Source: Apiotrichum sp. Y4204
Lineage: Eukaryota > Basidiomycota > Tremellomycetes > Trichosporonales > Trichosporonaceae
Length of the DNA stretch: 64,000 nt
Assembly: GCA_025531455.1 (NCBI GenBank)
Contig: JAMYHL010000063.1
Location: 177,177 to 241,176, forward strand
Direction: 5' to 3'
Shown here: in pieces, positions 1-12,109 of the stretch
How positions within the stretch are numbered: the first letter of the stretch is position 1
How the letters are laid out: each line of letters starts with the position of its first letter
Translations under genes and position numbers: made by a program
Notes under the pieces: model-generated
What the model was told of the DNA's origin: nothing
The model's database searches: none
What the model saw: only the letters and a program-made list of their open reading frames with translations

Positions 1-1536
1 TCGTGACTATGGTTGGAGTGATCTGTGGCAAGCAAGGCCTTCCGGCGGAGGAACTTTTGCGCCCATCGGGACGAGGGTGCTGGTGCAAGAGTTGGGACCA
101 GAGGGTTGATGGAGGTCGGACCGAGTTCAGGAGTTGGTGGCACAGACCCGACAGAACTACTGCTAAAGTTGCGGGTGTGAGAGCCCAAGTAGAACGAGTC
201 CAGGCTGTCGACGAGACCGGGCGTACTGGCTGGGGTTCGGCCATCGGAATCGGAGGTGTAGGACACCTGTTGCGAATGTGTGTATTCAGCATTGGAGGGA
301 ATCCTGTCGCGGGAAGCGCCTGGTACAGCTTCTTCGGGGTATTTGTTGTGGTTCCAGTGTGAGGAGGCGGCCATAGCAGAAAGGCAGGGGTCGACCACGC
401 TGGGGGTTTGGGGAGGCGATGGGAGGACAGGGCGCGGAGTGGTTGAGAAGCGGGGCGCAGCGACCACCATTTTGCGTAGCTCGTCGAGGCCAATGCGAGT
501 TGACGGATTGGCCGTAAACAACCCTTCAAGGATTCTTGAAGACGCCTCGGACAAAGGAAGAATGTTGCAGAGCACGCTCGGATCATCGAGGTAAGCGCGG
601 AATGTGTCGTCTTCGGCGCACGCCTGCCTCCAGGGATTCCGTCCACAAACTAGATTGACAAGGATGACACCCAGCGACCACAGGTCGGCCTGTGCGGTCG
701 AATACGAGTCGACAGGATCGAATAAGCCGCCCTGACACTCGGGCGAGAGGTAAAAGGTTGATCCGCTGGTGTCCGTCAGCACAGTGCTCCGGATAGAATA
801 GTAAGGAGAATCAACGCGGAAATGTGTTCGAGCCGCTGGGAACGGAGAGAGAATAAGGGAAAGGCCAAAGACCGAACAAGAACATGTGGGTCCATGCCAC
901 ACTGCGCGATTCTTCTCCCTCAAGTTTCTCATTCTCATGAGATAGTTGTTTGTCACACGCTCACACTCACCATCCAAAGTCAGTGCTCAGGCGCTCAGTG
1001 GTGGCGAGGCCGAAATCGGCGACGTATACGCGGGTCCCGTCCGCTGAACAGAGAATATTCTCTGGCTTGAGATCACGGTGGAAGATGCCCATGGAGTGGC
1101 AGTAGGCAACGGCGTCGATGATTTGAAGGAACACGGAGCGGACGAGTTCATCATTCCCAACGTAGCGTTGACGGTCCGTGATCATTGCAAACAGGTCACC
1201 GCCCGCACAGTAATCGAGAACAACGTATGTGTATTCCTTCTCCTCGATGATCTTGTGGACACTGGCAATGTTGGGATGGCGGGAGGCCAGCTTATGGAGG
1301 GCTAGTTCCCGAGCCTGAAAGTGACGCTGGCGTCTGTCAAGTCCAACTCGGGCGAGACACTTGAGGGCAACATAGTTGTGCGGGCCGCGGGGATTCCGTG
1401 CGCGTTCGTGTACATCAACACCGAGGTATACAACGCCATATGCTCCGACTCCGAGGATAGAGATGAGCTCCCAACGGCCGTTGTCAATCACTGTCCCCAC
1501 AAGGTCGCGGCCAGTGGTGGTAAAGTTGTTGGACAT
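1..1536 (-). CDS. Ran1/Sks1-type Ser/Thr protein kinase (3' end beyond window)
   Basis: Ser/Thr protein kinase of the fungal Ran1(Pat1)/Sks1/Vhs1 group, which acts in nutrient and meiotic control in other fungi. Coding exons are 971-1536 and 1-786, with a 184-nt intron at 787-970 (donor GTGAGT). The join reads DFGC-T, and the motif after DFGLATTE resembles Ran1. Visible motifs are the glycine loop GVGAYGVVY, the catalytic loop HRDLKPEN, the DFG loop, and STFYLSPEC at the activation segment exit. After the catalytic domain the frame stays open through a Ser/Pro-rich tail to base 1, so the C-terminus is missing. ATG at 1536 was chosen because it lies just before the kinase core; an in-frame upstream ATG at 1803 would add an unlikely tract. 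The family assignment is firm as a kinase and good, but not certain, as Ran1-like. Confidence 0.88.
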
Positions 1537-4500
1537 TGAAGGATAAGTCGCTCGGAGTTCAAAAAGAGATGGTGGAGATAGGAGAGCGAGAAGAACGAGA
1601 GGGGCTTCTTCTCCGCCGTATTCGTGTATGACCGGACGACCAAAGGTAAGAGGGTATTGGTAGAGAGTGGCTGATGGGAAGCGATACTGATGTAACACAA
1701 AGGGGAATACCGCGAGGCAGAGGTACTTCGTTGAATCTAGTCGAGGAGATGGTATTGTTGAAGTTGAGGAGATGTGAGAGTATGTTGTGAATATATTGCC
1801 CAAGATGCTGTCGAAGTTGGTCGTCCCGGTCAGCCGGCAACTCCCGAAGATGATGTATATTCAGACAGGTGCGCCCAAAGGAGTCGTTGCTCTGCGTTAA
1901 AGGGTTGTCGTACTGAATGGTTATGAGGACGATGTGTTCATCGAAGTCGTTATAGGCGATGGGTGTGGTGAGGCACTACTACACGGCGCGTCGGCAGAAG
2001 ATGTAGTGACAGGGCGGAGATTGGAGTGCTCGTTCCCTATCAGTAGATTGGAAGATGAAGGGGAACGGGGCAGAGTAACGGGGGGATCGGATTGGAAGCC
2101 GGCAGAGTCGGCCCTTATGACTATTCTCTCGCATCGGCTGGGAAGTCTGGGTCAACCTGCGACAGACGTTCCAAGTTTGCATCTCGCTCTAAGGGTCATG
2201 GGGGACGTATGATCCCTGGGGCGGCGAAGAGGAGAACAAAGCAAGAGATCCCATGGCATCTGAGCCGTCAGCCTCAACGTCAATGGGGATGTCCTGCAAA
2301 CCGCCAATGCCTGTTGCGATGGTATACCATTCCATGCTCATCCCGGTGGCAAGCCCCGCTGGCCGCCGCCGGCCGAAAGCACTGCTGTGGGACAAGTGAA
2401 AAGGATCAAAAGGCCCTTGCGTCGCAAACACTTTTACCTTTGGTTTCTCTGATTGTGAACACCTGCCGCTGGATTTACCGCCACGGCAACCGAGGCACGT
2501 CGGGTCAATGGCCTCCGGCGATATGCCACCACTATGGAGTGCCGCACGCCAGGGTGAGTCTGGGCGCGCCATTCCATCTGTCTAGGAAAGAGTGGCGAGA
2601 TGGCGACCATGGGGCTTCAAGGAACCCTGGCTCAAACCTCCTGGGCCTCTTGACTAGAGTCTGGTCCTAGAACGCCCGGAGCGCGCGTTGAGCGCTCAGG
2701 CGCCTCGCTGAGTGGCGTTCTTCAGTTCTTCAGTACTGCACGGGCCCGACGGACGGGTAGCCGGCATGTGTGAGCCTGACTGGTGGCGTCTTGGGCCGTT
2801 CTCGGTTCAGACTTTTTTTTGTGAGTAGAACGGCAAATTCCTTGAATACCAGAGAGCCGGCCAGATCAGGAGGACAACGGATTGTGCTGGGGAAAGTCGC
2901 GCGAACGACGAGTGCCCCGCTGTGCGCCCGCGAGCGCCTGCCTGGTAGCGCCTGACACAAGTGTGTCGGCCTCTGCTGTGGCGAAGTTGAAGGCGTCGGC
3001 GGCGTCAATCGTCACCTACTCAGGATCCGAGAGAGGTGTCAGACAGAGAACTGTTTCACTTGAATGGTGGATGGATGGAAGACCGAAGTGTGGGACCAGT
3101 TCCGTGAGGACCTGGAGGTTGATGGGCAAAAGGGGATGCGGATGGTGGCGGGTTGCCACTGACGCAGTTTAAACCTTGAATAATTCACAGGATCGCAGGA
3201 CAACAGATACCGAAATCGGTGAATTGTGTCTCTGGTGAGTGCTTTGTTCTCCACTTGCAATACTGAATCTCCACAAACTGCCTCTTGTTCGCGAGGCACC
3301 AAGACAGAGATGGCATGCCCGGCCCGTACTAGCGTGTGTTGCTCATCAACGAGGTCATTTATCCAATAGACATCCTGGCCGAGCCCGCATGGTTCGGGGC
3401 ATGAGTGTGCCAGTCGACAATGGGTAATCTGGATCCTTGGATCGCGGCTCAGCCCCCATTTTCATGTTCACAGCACTCAACAGACCGCAGCTGACGTGGA
3501 TGTCATCGTGTGTGCATATTGATAACACACCCGGCCTGCAAGTTGGCGGGCCGAGGCTGAGAGCAAAGGACGGATGCAGAAATCGACTGATCAAAGCTCC
3601 CATTCAACGCGCCCTCACTTGGGAATTATGAAGCATCATTCCTATCAGATATGCCCTGAAGGCTAATGTTGGGTCTACAATGCCCCGTCTGATCGATCAA
3701 GCCCATGTCCCAGGACACCAAGACAGGAGCAAAGTGAATGCCAGTCTGAGAACCTGTGGAACTAGGCCTCAACGACCAGATCTTTGGCATACTGCACTCA
3801 TGGTTGCCGCTTGGCCCTATCCATCTCGATCCGGGAAAAGAACATGCTCTTGTAGCAGTCCGCGACGCACCCCTCCAGATCGAATTTGGATCTGGCTTTC
3901 TCTGTTGTCATCATCCGAGATCGTAACGATACTTGATTGAAACGGGTCAAATCTGAAGTGAGTTTGGTCCTGGTCTGCCATCAGTTCATCGTCAGAATGA
4001 GAGCAAGTCAGTCAAGACGCCATCATTCATCACCGATGGCGCCATGGTGGTTGTGGTGGCGGCCTACGTACGGGTACCTAGGGGTGCTTAGACTCTAGAT
4101 CCACTGAAACCTACCATGCGGTCGACAATCGAGGCATGTCCTGTGACTGGGACTAAGCCTAAAAGTCCCGGGCGGGCCGTGGGTGAGCGCCATGTTGGCC
4201 CAGAAATAAGTTGTATACAATCGATACGATTAGCGAGTCCGGCCGCCATGTCTGGAACACGTCTAAGCGCGACCGTCTATCTTCCAGGCTTGCTATGCGC
4301 CAGCGGCATCGTCAAGTCAACATACTACACGATTCTCGATCAGCTCTAACCTGTGCAATGGCAAGGACAGCAGCTGGCGATCATTCTTGGAAACCCAGGA
4401 GTGATCATCTTTGGAAATCGACTTGGCATCATCATCCTTGGACTGCAAATTACCATGCCATCGTTGTTTGTTCCACTGTTCGATCAGTTCAGGTCACTGT

Positions 4501-7500
4501 CGCATGCCATGCCATGCCAATATGATGACATTTTACTACACCAGATCGACACCCGATTCCATCAGACGGACACATTGGGTGACGATTTTGCACTGGTCAT
4601 CTCAGAAAGTGAAGACATATTCGTCTCTTGCTAAAACTCCTCGACAGTAACGCAGCACACCCGTGTCCTGCGCATCGGTCAGATCGTTTGGTTGCATGTC
4701 CAAGTGGCTGTGGCTGATAAGCCACAGTCCTGAGTCAGTGTCCCTAACCTCGCTTCCGTTGAGTTCCCTACTTTGTCGTTTTGGCATTGAGACTTGCTAT
4801 TCCCCTGGTTGGGGGATCATTTGTCAGATGGACAGACAGCAGAGCAAAGAGTCCTGATTCCCGTTTCTGTGCCACCGCAAGAACCAACTTTTACGATTGC
4901 TGATTCCAGCTGCCGCCGACAGGATTAACGCTGGTCGCCAGAACTGTCAGGAGCATTATCTCCGCATAACCGATCACTCAATGAAAGGCACTCGCATGCC
5001 GCGCACGATCTCACGCCAGTCGCGCCACGTTCATACACGTGAAACGGGGTTGTTGGGTTTGAAACTGTCATCGCTGTCAAGGAGACTGTCTTGCGGACTC
5101 GCCGCTTGCCCGCTTGCCCGCTTGCCCGCTTGCCCGCCCATTGCATTTGTGGATCCGGAATATGTGGTGAACTGGTGGCCACGTGTGGCGACCTCCCAGA
5201 AACATGGAAGATGTTGAACAGAGCACTGGTGGAGATTAAACCTGTTCCTTCAGATGAGATGAACAGCACGGAGTTCCCGGACCGCCATTCCACCGCCACC
5301 CAACCTGCACATGATGGTGATTCCCAGCCACACCCAGTGGCAGCACATGCGACTGTGCCGGGATGGTGGCGATTCAGTCGCCCCCCCCCCCCTAACCCGG
5401 GGATTCAGGCTTGCGCACAAATCTCCACGAGTCGAGGCCACGCACGCCACACGCGCGATTCAATGGCAGCGTGGCGTCTGGCAAACCAGGACGTGTTCGA
5501 TACCACCTCTGAAGATGCGGCGGCGGCAGGAAGCCCAGGACCAAAGAGGAAGAAATCCCCGATGTACGACACGATCGGAAGGTTTATCCGACGTTTCATC
5601 GGATGCCCTCGCAGTGCCCTTTTGACTTTGGAAGTTGGCGTCGGTGGGAGACCGCGGCAAAGAACGGCCTGGTCTCTCCGGTGTGGGGAACGACGAGGTG
5701 AGGTGAGGCGGTGGCTGAGTGCCGCTTAGCTGACTCCAATCCAGATGGTGCGGTCAGGTGTGGCGTGGTGAGAACCGACCCGTGTGTGGCACTGCTGGTC
5801 ACTGACGACTGATCTTTGAGAAATGTTGATGCACAGAAGAACACTCTACACGGACTCGTTGGCTGCGGCTCTTCCGCGATAGTGCAGAACGTTGGGAGAA
5901 ATGGTAAGCACAACTTTTAAGCCCAAGCAATGCATTCAACCCATTGGCCAAGAGGCGCCCTGTGCACCCTTTCAATAATTCTTGTGACGCGAACGCGAAC
6001 ATTCAATCCCTAAAAAGCAGACCAGATAAAGGAAGCTGCCGAGGCAACCGGTGCCACCGTCCTCCGGGCCAGGAGACTTGGACACTACGGTCGTGCCGAC
6101 GACGGTGGCGATGGTGTGTAGCACCAAGGATGCCAAGGCTCACGGATGTGGAAGAGAAACACTCCGTGCAGGCAGTGCGGAGCGTGGCGGAATTGCAGTC
6201 GATAACAGTAGCAAGCCATGCCGCCACCGTTGTAGTTCCGAACACACGGCGTGCAGGCTTGAGTGGAGAGCCATCGTCTGAATTTGCCCAAGAGCTGTGC
6301 GGCGGGCGGTGCGGAGAGCCGTCCTGGAGCGCCGCAGAATGCGGCTCGAACCTTGTGTTGCTTGGCGGCTGACAAATCCGCAAACACCAAATGCAAGGAT
6401 AGAGTAGTCCAAGCCGGTCCAGAACAAAAGCCGTAACACGTCGGACAGAAAGATTTCAAGTTCATACCCTTGCAACCCCTGTTCCATGCTATACCAAATC
6501 CGATGATGTCTCATCTTGATAGATCATCAACAAAACTGGGATCTAAAAGTGCCAGTAGTGAAAGGATCCCGGCGCTGGGCTGGACTCTGCGGATCTCATC
6601 ACCTCCCTCTTTCCAGAGCCCGTATCGGATACCCACTTCCGTTGGCGTTCAGGTAAAGTTACAGCTGACATTCCGTGGGCTGCTCACCACAGGGCCACAA
6701 ATCAGTCGCCCTCTTCTGCTCAGATATTAACAAATTATCTGACCGGAGCTCGGGCACTCCGTCTCGCTCGAGCCTCTTCGACGGTCCGTGCAACCTGTAC
6801 CTCATAAAAAAATCATGAGTGGGCTGTTCCTCAACAGGTCAGCAGGTGGGATCCCCCGCACGGACCCTGCTGTGGACGCATTATTGCCTCTTCGAAACGT
6901 CAGTTGCGACACATATCGTGTCATGAGCATTGTGATCCAACCTGACCCATCGCGCATGACCGACAATGGCGACAACCGCTGCACGTCAACGATTTTGTAG
7001 GATACACTGTCAACTATCGGAAACGCGATCAAAGCGCTTGAGTTCATCGTTGGCGTCCACTCATCCGGCTGGCTGGTCCATTTTCATAATCGACTTGTCA
7101 CTTCCGAACGCCACAACAAACAATAAGTCTACCTACAGCCCCATTATGCGGCGAAGACAAACCACGGTTACTCAATTAGATGCTGGGCACAATGGAGTCG
7201 TGTAATCCCAGTCCTGATTATCCTTTTATCCACTTTGGTCTTCCATTTTTGCAGCTTTCTTGCGTCTTCTTTTATCAGTTTTCCCTTGCGATTTTGCCTT
7301 GCCGTCGGTTTGCTGGGTCACAATTGCCTGCCAATGACGCAGAAGATGAAGGATGAAGCAGCGAGCTCTCAGCATTCGGATCCTTCCACGCCTCCCGGTC
7401 CGCATTTGGAGCCACGAGTGCCTACGCGTGTCATGTGGCTCATGCAGCGGTGGTCAGTTGTTTGTTCCGCGGCAGCGTCACCTCGGCTGACCGGGTAAAG

Positions 7501-8708
7501 AACACCGTGTTCCAGTCCCTCACATAGATCCTCCTACGCACCTGGCCGTAGAGCTTCTTCGGTTTGCCCCTGTTCTACGTACCTGTTTCTCGGCCAAAAC
7601 CACGTTCCATGGCTTAGACAGAGTAAGATCTCCGAGAAGTTCTTTGTTCTTTTTTTCGTCTTGTTCCCGGCCGTATTCGCCATTCGATGTTCTTCTTATA
7701 CTTGTTCCGTTCCGTTCCTCACCCTTTGTCATCTTCTACTGCGCCCCGCCACTCCTACTATATCGGACCAACACTATCACGCATACCCACATTCTCAGAC
7801 CAACATGCGCTACGAGCAATCGCACGTCGTCTCACTACGCGGTATTTGTCTCGAACCCATGCCTGCGCCGAGCGTGCACAATGTCACATGCCAGGTGTTG
7901 GTGGATACCAGCGCTACAGATATCTTGGCATCAGGTAGCAGTTGACACAGTCCGGTATTCCTCCCCGATCGCCGGAGATGGAGAGCCGCGGTTCATCGGG
8001 GGCCGCTGTCATGGCCGCATCGGTGGCGGGATGCACTGCCCCAATACACAAGTCAGTCACCCGAGGAGTATGACGGAGCGGGCTGCTCGGCGTGCTGGGG
8101 ACTGCAGCAGGTTCCCACGTCAGTGTCCGACATATTGCAATGGTGGCGTGTGGCCGGGCGACAATCAAGGGGCGTGTAGGCCCAAATTATCAATCCCGAT
8201 CCGATTTGCGGCGACATACGGTATAGACCTTGTGCAGCTGTTCAGTATCTCATCTGCGGCTTCTCAGCAAGTAAGGGAAGTTCAAAGGAGTGCTCGAAAG
8301 TGCAGGCTTTCATTGTGTGGGAATTCTCCAGATGGGCTCAGCTCGGCCACCCAAAAATACTCTCGTACGGAAGATACCATTGACGTTAGTCTGGATCAGC
8401 TTTAGAGTTCGGAACACCACCGGGCGCGTAATGTCCGTTTCGCAGCCAGGTTAGTGTAGTAAAAGGACGGAGATTCATAATTCTACTGTAAAATTCGTGA
8501 ACGTGAAATGGCTAAGCGGAAACTGCGGATCCCAGGGTGAGAAAGAACCCTTTATCCCAAGCAAAATTATTGTCCGTTCATATTGGTAGCCGGATGTGTG
8601 CGAAATGACGACACGTAAGATGAGAAGTCACGTCCACCTTTGTCGCGATGATCGGGACTGATATGAGCTTGTCTCCTGCACCATGGAGGGCCGAGGAAAA
8701 AAACTCAC
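1537..8708. other. Gene-poor region of about 7 kb
   Basis: No open frame here shows a recognisable domain, a consistent intron-exon chain or a family motif on either strand. The longest frames (5091-5729, 7644-8405, both +) are low-complexity or motif-free. It contains an 8-nt tandem repeat (5103-5134) and a C-run near 5382. A pyrimidine-rich stretch at about 7630-7800 precedes an ATG at 7805 and looks like a fungal 5' leader, but no gene could be built after it. It could hold long 5' leaders, ncRNA genes, decayed mobile DNA or lineage-specific genes that I cannot recognise. Confidence 0.55.
5103..5134. repeat. 8-nt tandem repeat, 4 copies
   Basis: Four exact tandem copies of CGCTTGCC lie in the gene-poor left arm and are followed by a partial fifth copy. 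A microsatellite with no evident function. Confidence 0.9.
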
Positions 8709-11700
8709 TCAAAGCTGGTGGTCGTCGAGGTCGGCAGGACGTCGTCTGGGAGTGACCGTGCCGCTTGATCCATTTGTAGTGGGGAAATGATACGTGACAC
8801 CCGAGTCTGTCGTGTCTGTTGTGTCCATCGTCTCGGCCACGCTTTCCAGGTCAGTTTTCGCGTCGTCCATCTTAGTACTGGCTGGGGACTTTGAATTCGG
8901 CTTGGGCGGCTCCGTTTCAGGGACGTAGTAGGCCATCTGACGACCACGCAGCTTGAATCCGCACTTCTCGTAGAAAGCTTGTTGTCAGCACCTGACTGGC
9001 GATTCCTACGTGGCGAGGACTCACGAACTTTCGCCTCTTGGCAGTCAAGGATGACTTTGTAGCAGCCCAGTTCGACGGCCAGTTCTCTTAGCCCTTCAAC
9101 CAGCGCCTTGCCGATCCCACGACCACGGACATCTTCAGACGTGACAATGTCCTCGATATGGCCAGCAAGGCCCGCGCCATGCGTAAACTTCTTTTCCCTG
9201 ATTAGGGTTCCCGACGCAACTACCTGGTCTGAAGCGCGGTCGACGACCACACAAATGTAGTATGTATCTTGACAAGACTTGAGAGCGTTGAACAGAGACG
9301 TGTACACAGACGGTGCTAATGGCGGGGAGACTGACAGGTTCGAGAGCAGTCCGAAGTGCGAGCGCAAAAGATCGTTGGATGCGAGGGGACGAACGTGGAA
9401 TTCTTCGCCAACCGCAGCTCTCATCGACTCAGGAATGTAGATTGGGTCGAAGAGGAGAGTAAGCATCTCATCCGGAGTGAAATTGGTGTCAATAAATATG
9501 TGGTCCTCGAACTGAAGCGCTTCCAGCTTGCTGTACGCCTCATGGGAGAGCTCGGGCGGCGTGGCGGTGACCGGGGCTATGGTCAACTTGGCGTGGCCAC
9601 TTCCTGGCCTCTGGATTTCGCCACGGGACGCCTCCATTGAGGCAGGAGACGGCGCGCGGAAGAGCTGAGGTCAATGAGCAACAGTTCAGTCATACGTACG
9701 ATATCGGAATATGTGATCAGGTCCTCAAGTACACTGTCCTTCTCGAGGTGCATAGTGAGAGGATTGGCGCTGGCAGTTACCTGCTCCGGGCCGAAGAGCA
9801 CAGAGTTGAACACGACTGCAAGATTTTTGGGATCCATCTTGTTGTCCGCGAGATGTGAGGCGACGCGTGTCAGATGCTCAAGAATGGCCTGGAACGTCGT
9901 CTGATGGATAGGGGGGAGCCGGCGTAGACGACCACGAAGGGTAGCAAAGCTGTTGGATATGTGCTGCTCTGAGGCGTTAACCGCAGGACCAATGCGATCT
10001 GACTCACCTCGGTTCTCAGTGTACTTCACACGCTCAGCAAGCGGGAGGGGGAAAAGAGGCTCGGGCAGCTCGCGAAGGTACTGCTTGAGCACAACCGCAA
10101 TGCTGTAAACATCTTCCTCCTGCGCGAACTGGAAGACCTCCTCGTTACGCTCAATGTCCTGCACCATCTAAAGTGTGAGTGGGATTCTAGTTTAACCAAT
10201 GGGCAAAGACGTTGGTGATCCTCGCGGCGCGCCGGCCACATTGGCCCTCCACATTCCTGAAACGTCCATACTCACCTGCTTAACAGTAGCTTGCCGTCCA
10301 CTCATACGATAAATTCCTGCAGAGCGTAGACCGCGTGCGTCGAGAGCCGCAAGACACTTCTCGACAATCAGGGGAGGGCGGCCGTGATCACCTCCTTCGC
10401 CACGCGCATAGTCGTAGTCAGTAAGGCTGACGCCAAAGATCAGGCTACGGCATGGACCGACGTAAAAATTGTCGTAAAGAATTGGTGTGTTCTGCACAGG
10501 GTTCGGTGCTCGAGAGCGGAACAGCATTGCTGGGAAGTTAGCCCTCGTCAATGGGTTTCATGGACTGCTCACTGTCAGCTGGGAGGTTGATGCTACTGAT
10601 TGAGGCCGCAAGCACGTCGGTTGACTGGGCGAGACTAGCAGCTGTTGCTTGGGTAGCGTCTGTGAAGGCGCGCAAAGACACCTTTAGAGTAGCGTTTAGC
10701 TCGTCGTTAAACTGGCACAATGAAGCAGTAGCACTTTGGTGAAGCTTCTCCCGTCGCAATCTTCGGGATTCACATTCGAACACTCCAGTACGATACGCCT
10801 TGTCGGCTTCATCGGCATCGCGCTTGATCTTCACAACCTTGAGCGCGCCGGTGCTCCGTGAAACGCTGGCACGCGGGGCCAGCCGCTGAGAATCAACGGG
10901 CATAGCCACTTCAGCAGCCATGGGTCCATCAGGAGCACCTTGCTGGAAGCGCTGCATGATCGCCGAAAAGCCCTTCTTGCCCTGCGCCGCAATGTCCTGG
11001 AAGACTTCTTTGGATTTCTGATCGGCAACGTCCCTCAGCGCTGTGAGCGACCCCGATCCTGACCGGTTTCGACCAGAAATCCCGCGCCGGTCGGTGGGGG
11101 AGGTAGCTTGGAAGTTCACACCTGGCACTGGAGAAGGAGGTCGGTTAGCTTGCGAGGTTTCAGTGATCGGGGAGCGTTCCTCGGATTGATTAGGCGGGGT
11201 CGTGCTTGAAGGTGTAGATATCGACGCCGACCGCAAATGCCTGCCATCACTGGGAGTCAACTGATTTGACTCTGACAGCAGCTTGGCCTGCATCTCGATG
11301 GCATGCTCCTGACGTTTGAAGTCAACCAGCGCCTGTGTGCGATTGTGATATGTGCGTTTGAGCTTCGGTAGCTTGGAGAACGCATAGTCCTCGTAGTCTT
11401 CGGTCGCCACTTTGAGGTCGTCGCGGATTCGTGTCCGAATGCGGGCTTGTGTGTCTCGCACTTCGGAGAGTTTGTTAATCACATCCTCGCGGACGGCGTT
11501 GATGAACGCCTCGCGGGAGACAACCTCCCGCAGAGTGTAGTCGCGGACTTCCTTCCATGCAAGGCGCGTACTAGAGACGGTGCCGCGAGGGCCAGGGCTG
11601 CAGTGGGTGTGAGTAAGGCCTTGTGGGTATCGGGGAGGTCACGGCGGCAGGAGGTAGACGTACTCATCGTGAGCCGAATCCTGTCCAGAGGTCTTCGAAT

Positions 11701-12109
11701 GCAAACGGTTCAACGCGTCAATGTAAGTCTGTTCGATACGAATTCTGGTACAGTAAGCTGGCTATGCCGAGAGAGTCATCGATGCAACAATCGCATACGT
11801 ACCGCTCGTTGAAGTATGTGATGTAGGATTCATCTACAGTGGTGAGCAATCATCAGAAATATCTCCTCGCGTTCAGCTGTCGGAGTTCGTACCTTCGGCA
11901 AGCTTGCGCTACATTGTCAGCCTGTGCGCTTCCTGTCACTCCCAACCAGACCTGCTGTATATGCCCAGAGTAGTTGTCCTGATAGAGATACACCGGTAAC
12001 AGGCAAGCGTACATACCTTGAACTCGCGGAGGATATCAGCATCCTGCTCTGCGCCATTTTTAGAGAGGGTGGTGGAACTGTCGTTGAAGTTGGAGTACGC
12101 GTAGGCCAT
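8709..12109 (-). CDS. F-BAR/RhoGAP (Rgd1-like) fused to glucosamine-6-phosphate N-acetyltransferase (Gna1)
   Basis: Ten exons: 12017-12109, 11893-11908, 11803-11833, 11664-11744, 10573-11597, 10276-10529, 10008-10167, 9700-9968, 9025-9664, 8709-8977, giving 945 aa. Residues about 1-400 are an F-BAR coiled-coil membrane-bending domain with a Ser-rich insert. Residues about 445-643 are a RhoGAP domain with the arginine finger in GIYRMSG (R490). Residues 644-945 hold a complete GNAT domain of the Gna1 type: the acetyl-CoA loop RGRGIGK is at 823-829, and the conserved VPFYEKCGF segment is spliced across the last intron. Gna1 makes N-acetylglucosamine-6-phosphate for UDP-GlcNAc and chitin; Rgd1-type RhoGAPs act on Rho GTPases in polarity and wall integrity. 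The join is a 35-nt GTACGT...CTCAG intron (9665-9699) that keeps the frame. Two separate overlapping genes, with GNA1 starting at ATG 9637, remain possible. Confidence 0.85.
9583..9699 (-). other. Read-through alternative end of the RhoGAP frame (retained 35-nt intron)
   Basis: If the intron at 9665-9699 is not removed, the RhoGAP frame continues for 38 codons and stops at 9583, giving a 681-aa F-BAR-RhoGAP without the acetyltransferase. This tail overlaps the GNA1 frame, whose internal ATG is at 9637. The same stretch is therefore read in two frames depending on splicing. This is seen directly in the sequence; whether retention occurs in the cell is unknown. Confidence 0.5.

Noticed and set aside
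5091..5729. 212-codon plus-strand frame in the gene-poor arm
   Set aside because: It starts inside an 8-nt tandem repeat, contains a proline run from a C-tract, and shows no domain or splice partners.
6300..6400. B-box-like GGTTCGAGCC on the minus strand near 6343
   Set aside because: No acceptor, D or anticodon stems can be formed around it, so it is not a tRNA.
7644..8405. 253-codon plus-strand frame
   Set aside because: The first part is the translated T/C-rich leader and the rest has no motif. A transcript may exist here, but this frame is not supported as protein.
8709..9637. Stand-alone GNA1 gene starting at ATG 9637
   Set aside because: Kept as an alternative, not the main call. The upstream RhoGAP exon joins in phase through a GTACGT...CTCAG intron, no separate promoter space exists, and a free gene would overlap the RhoGAP coding end.
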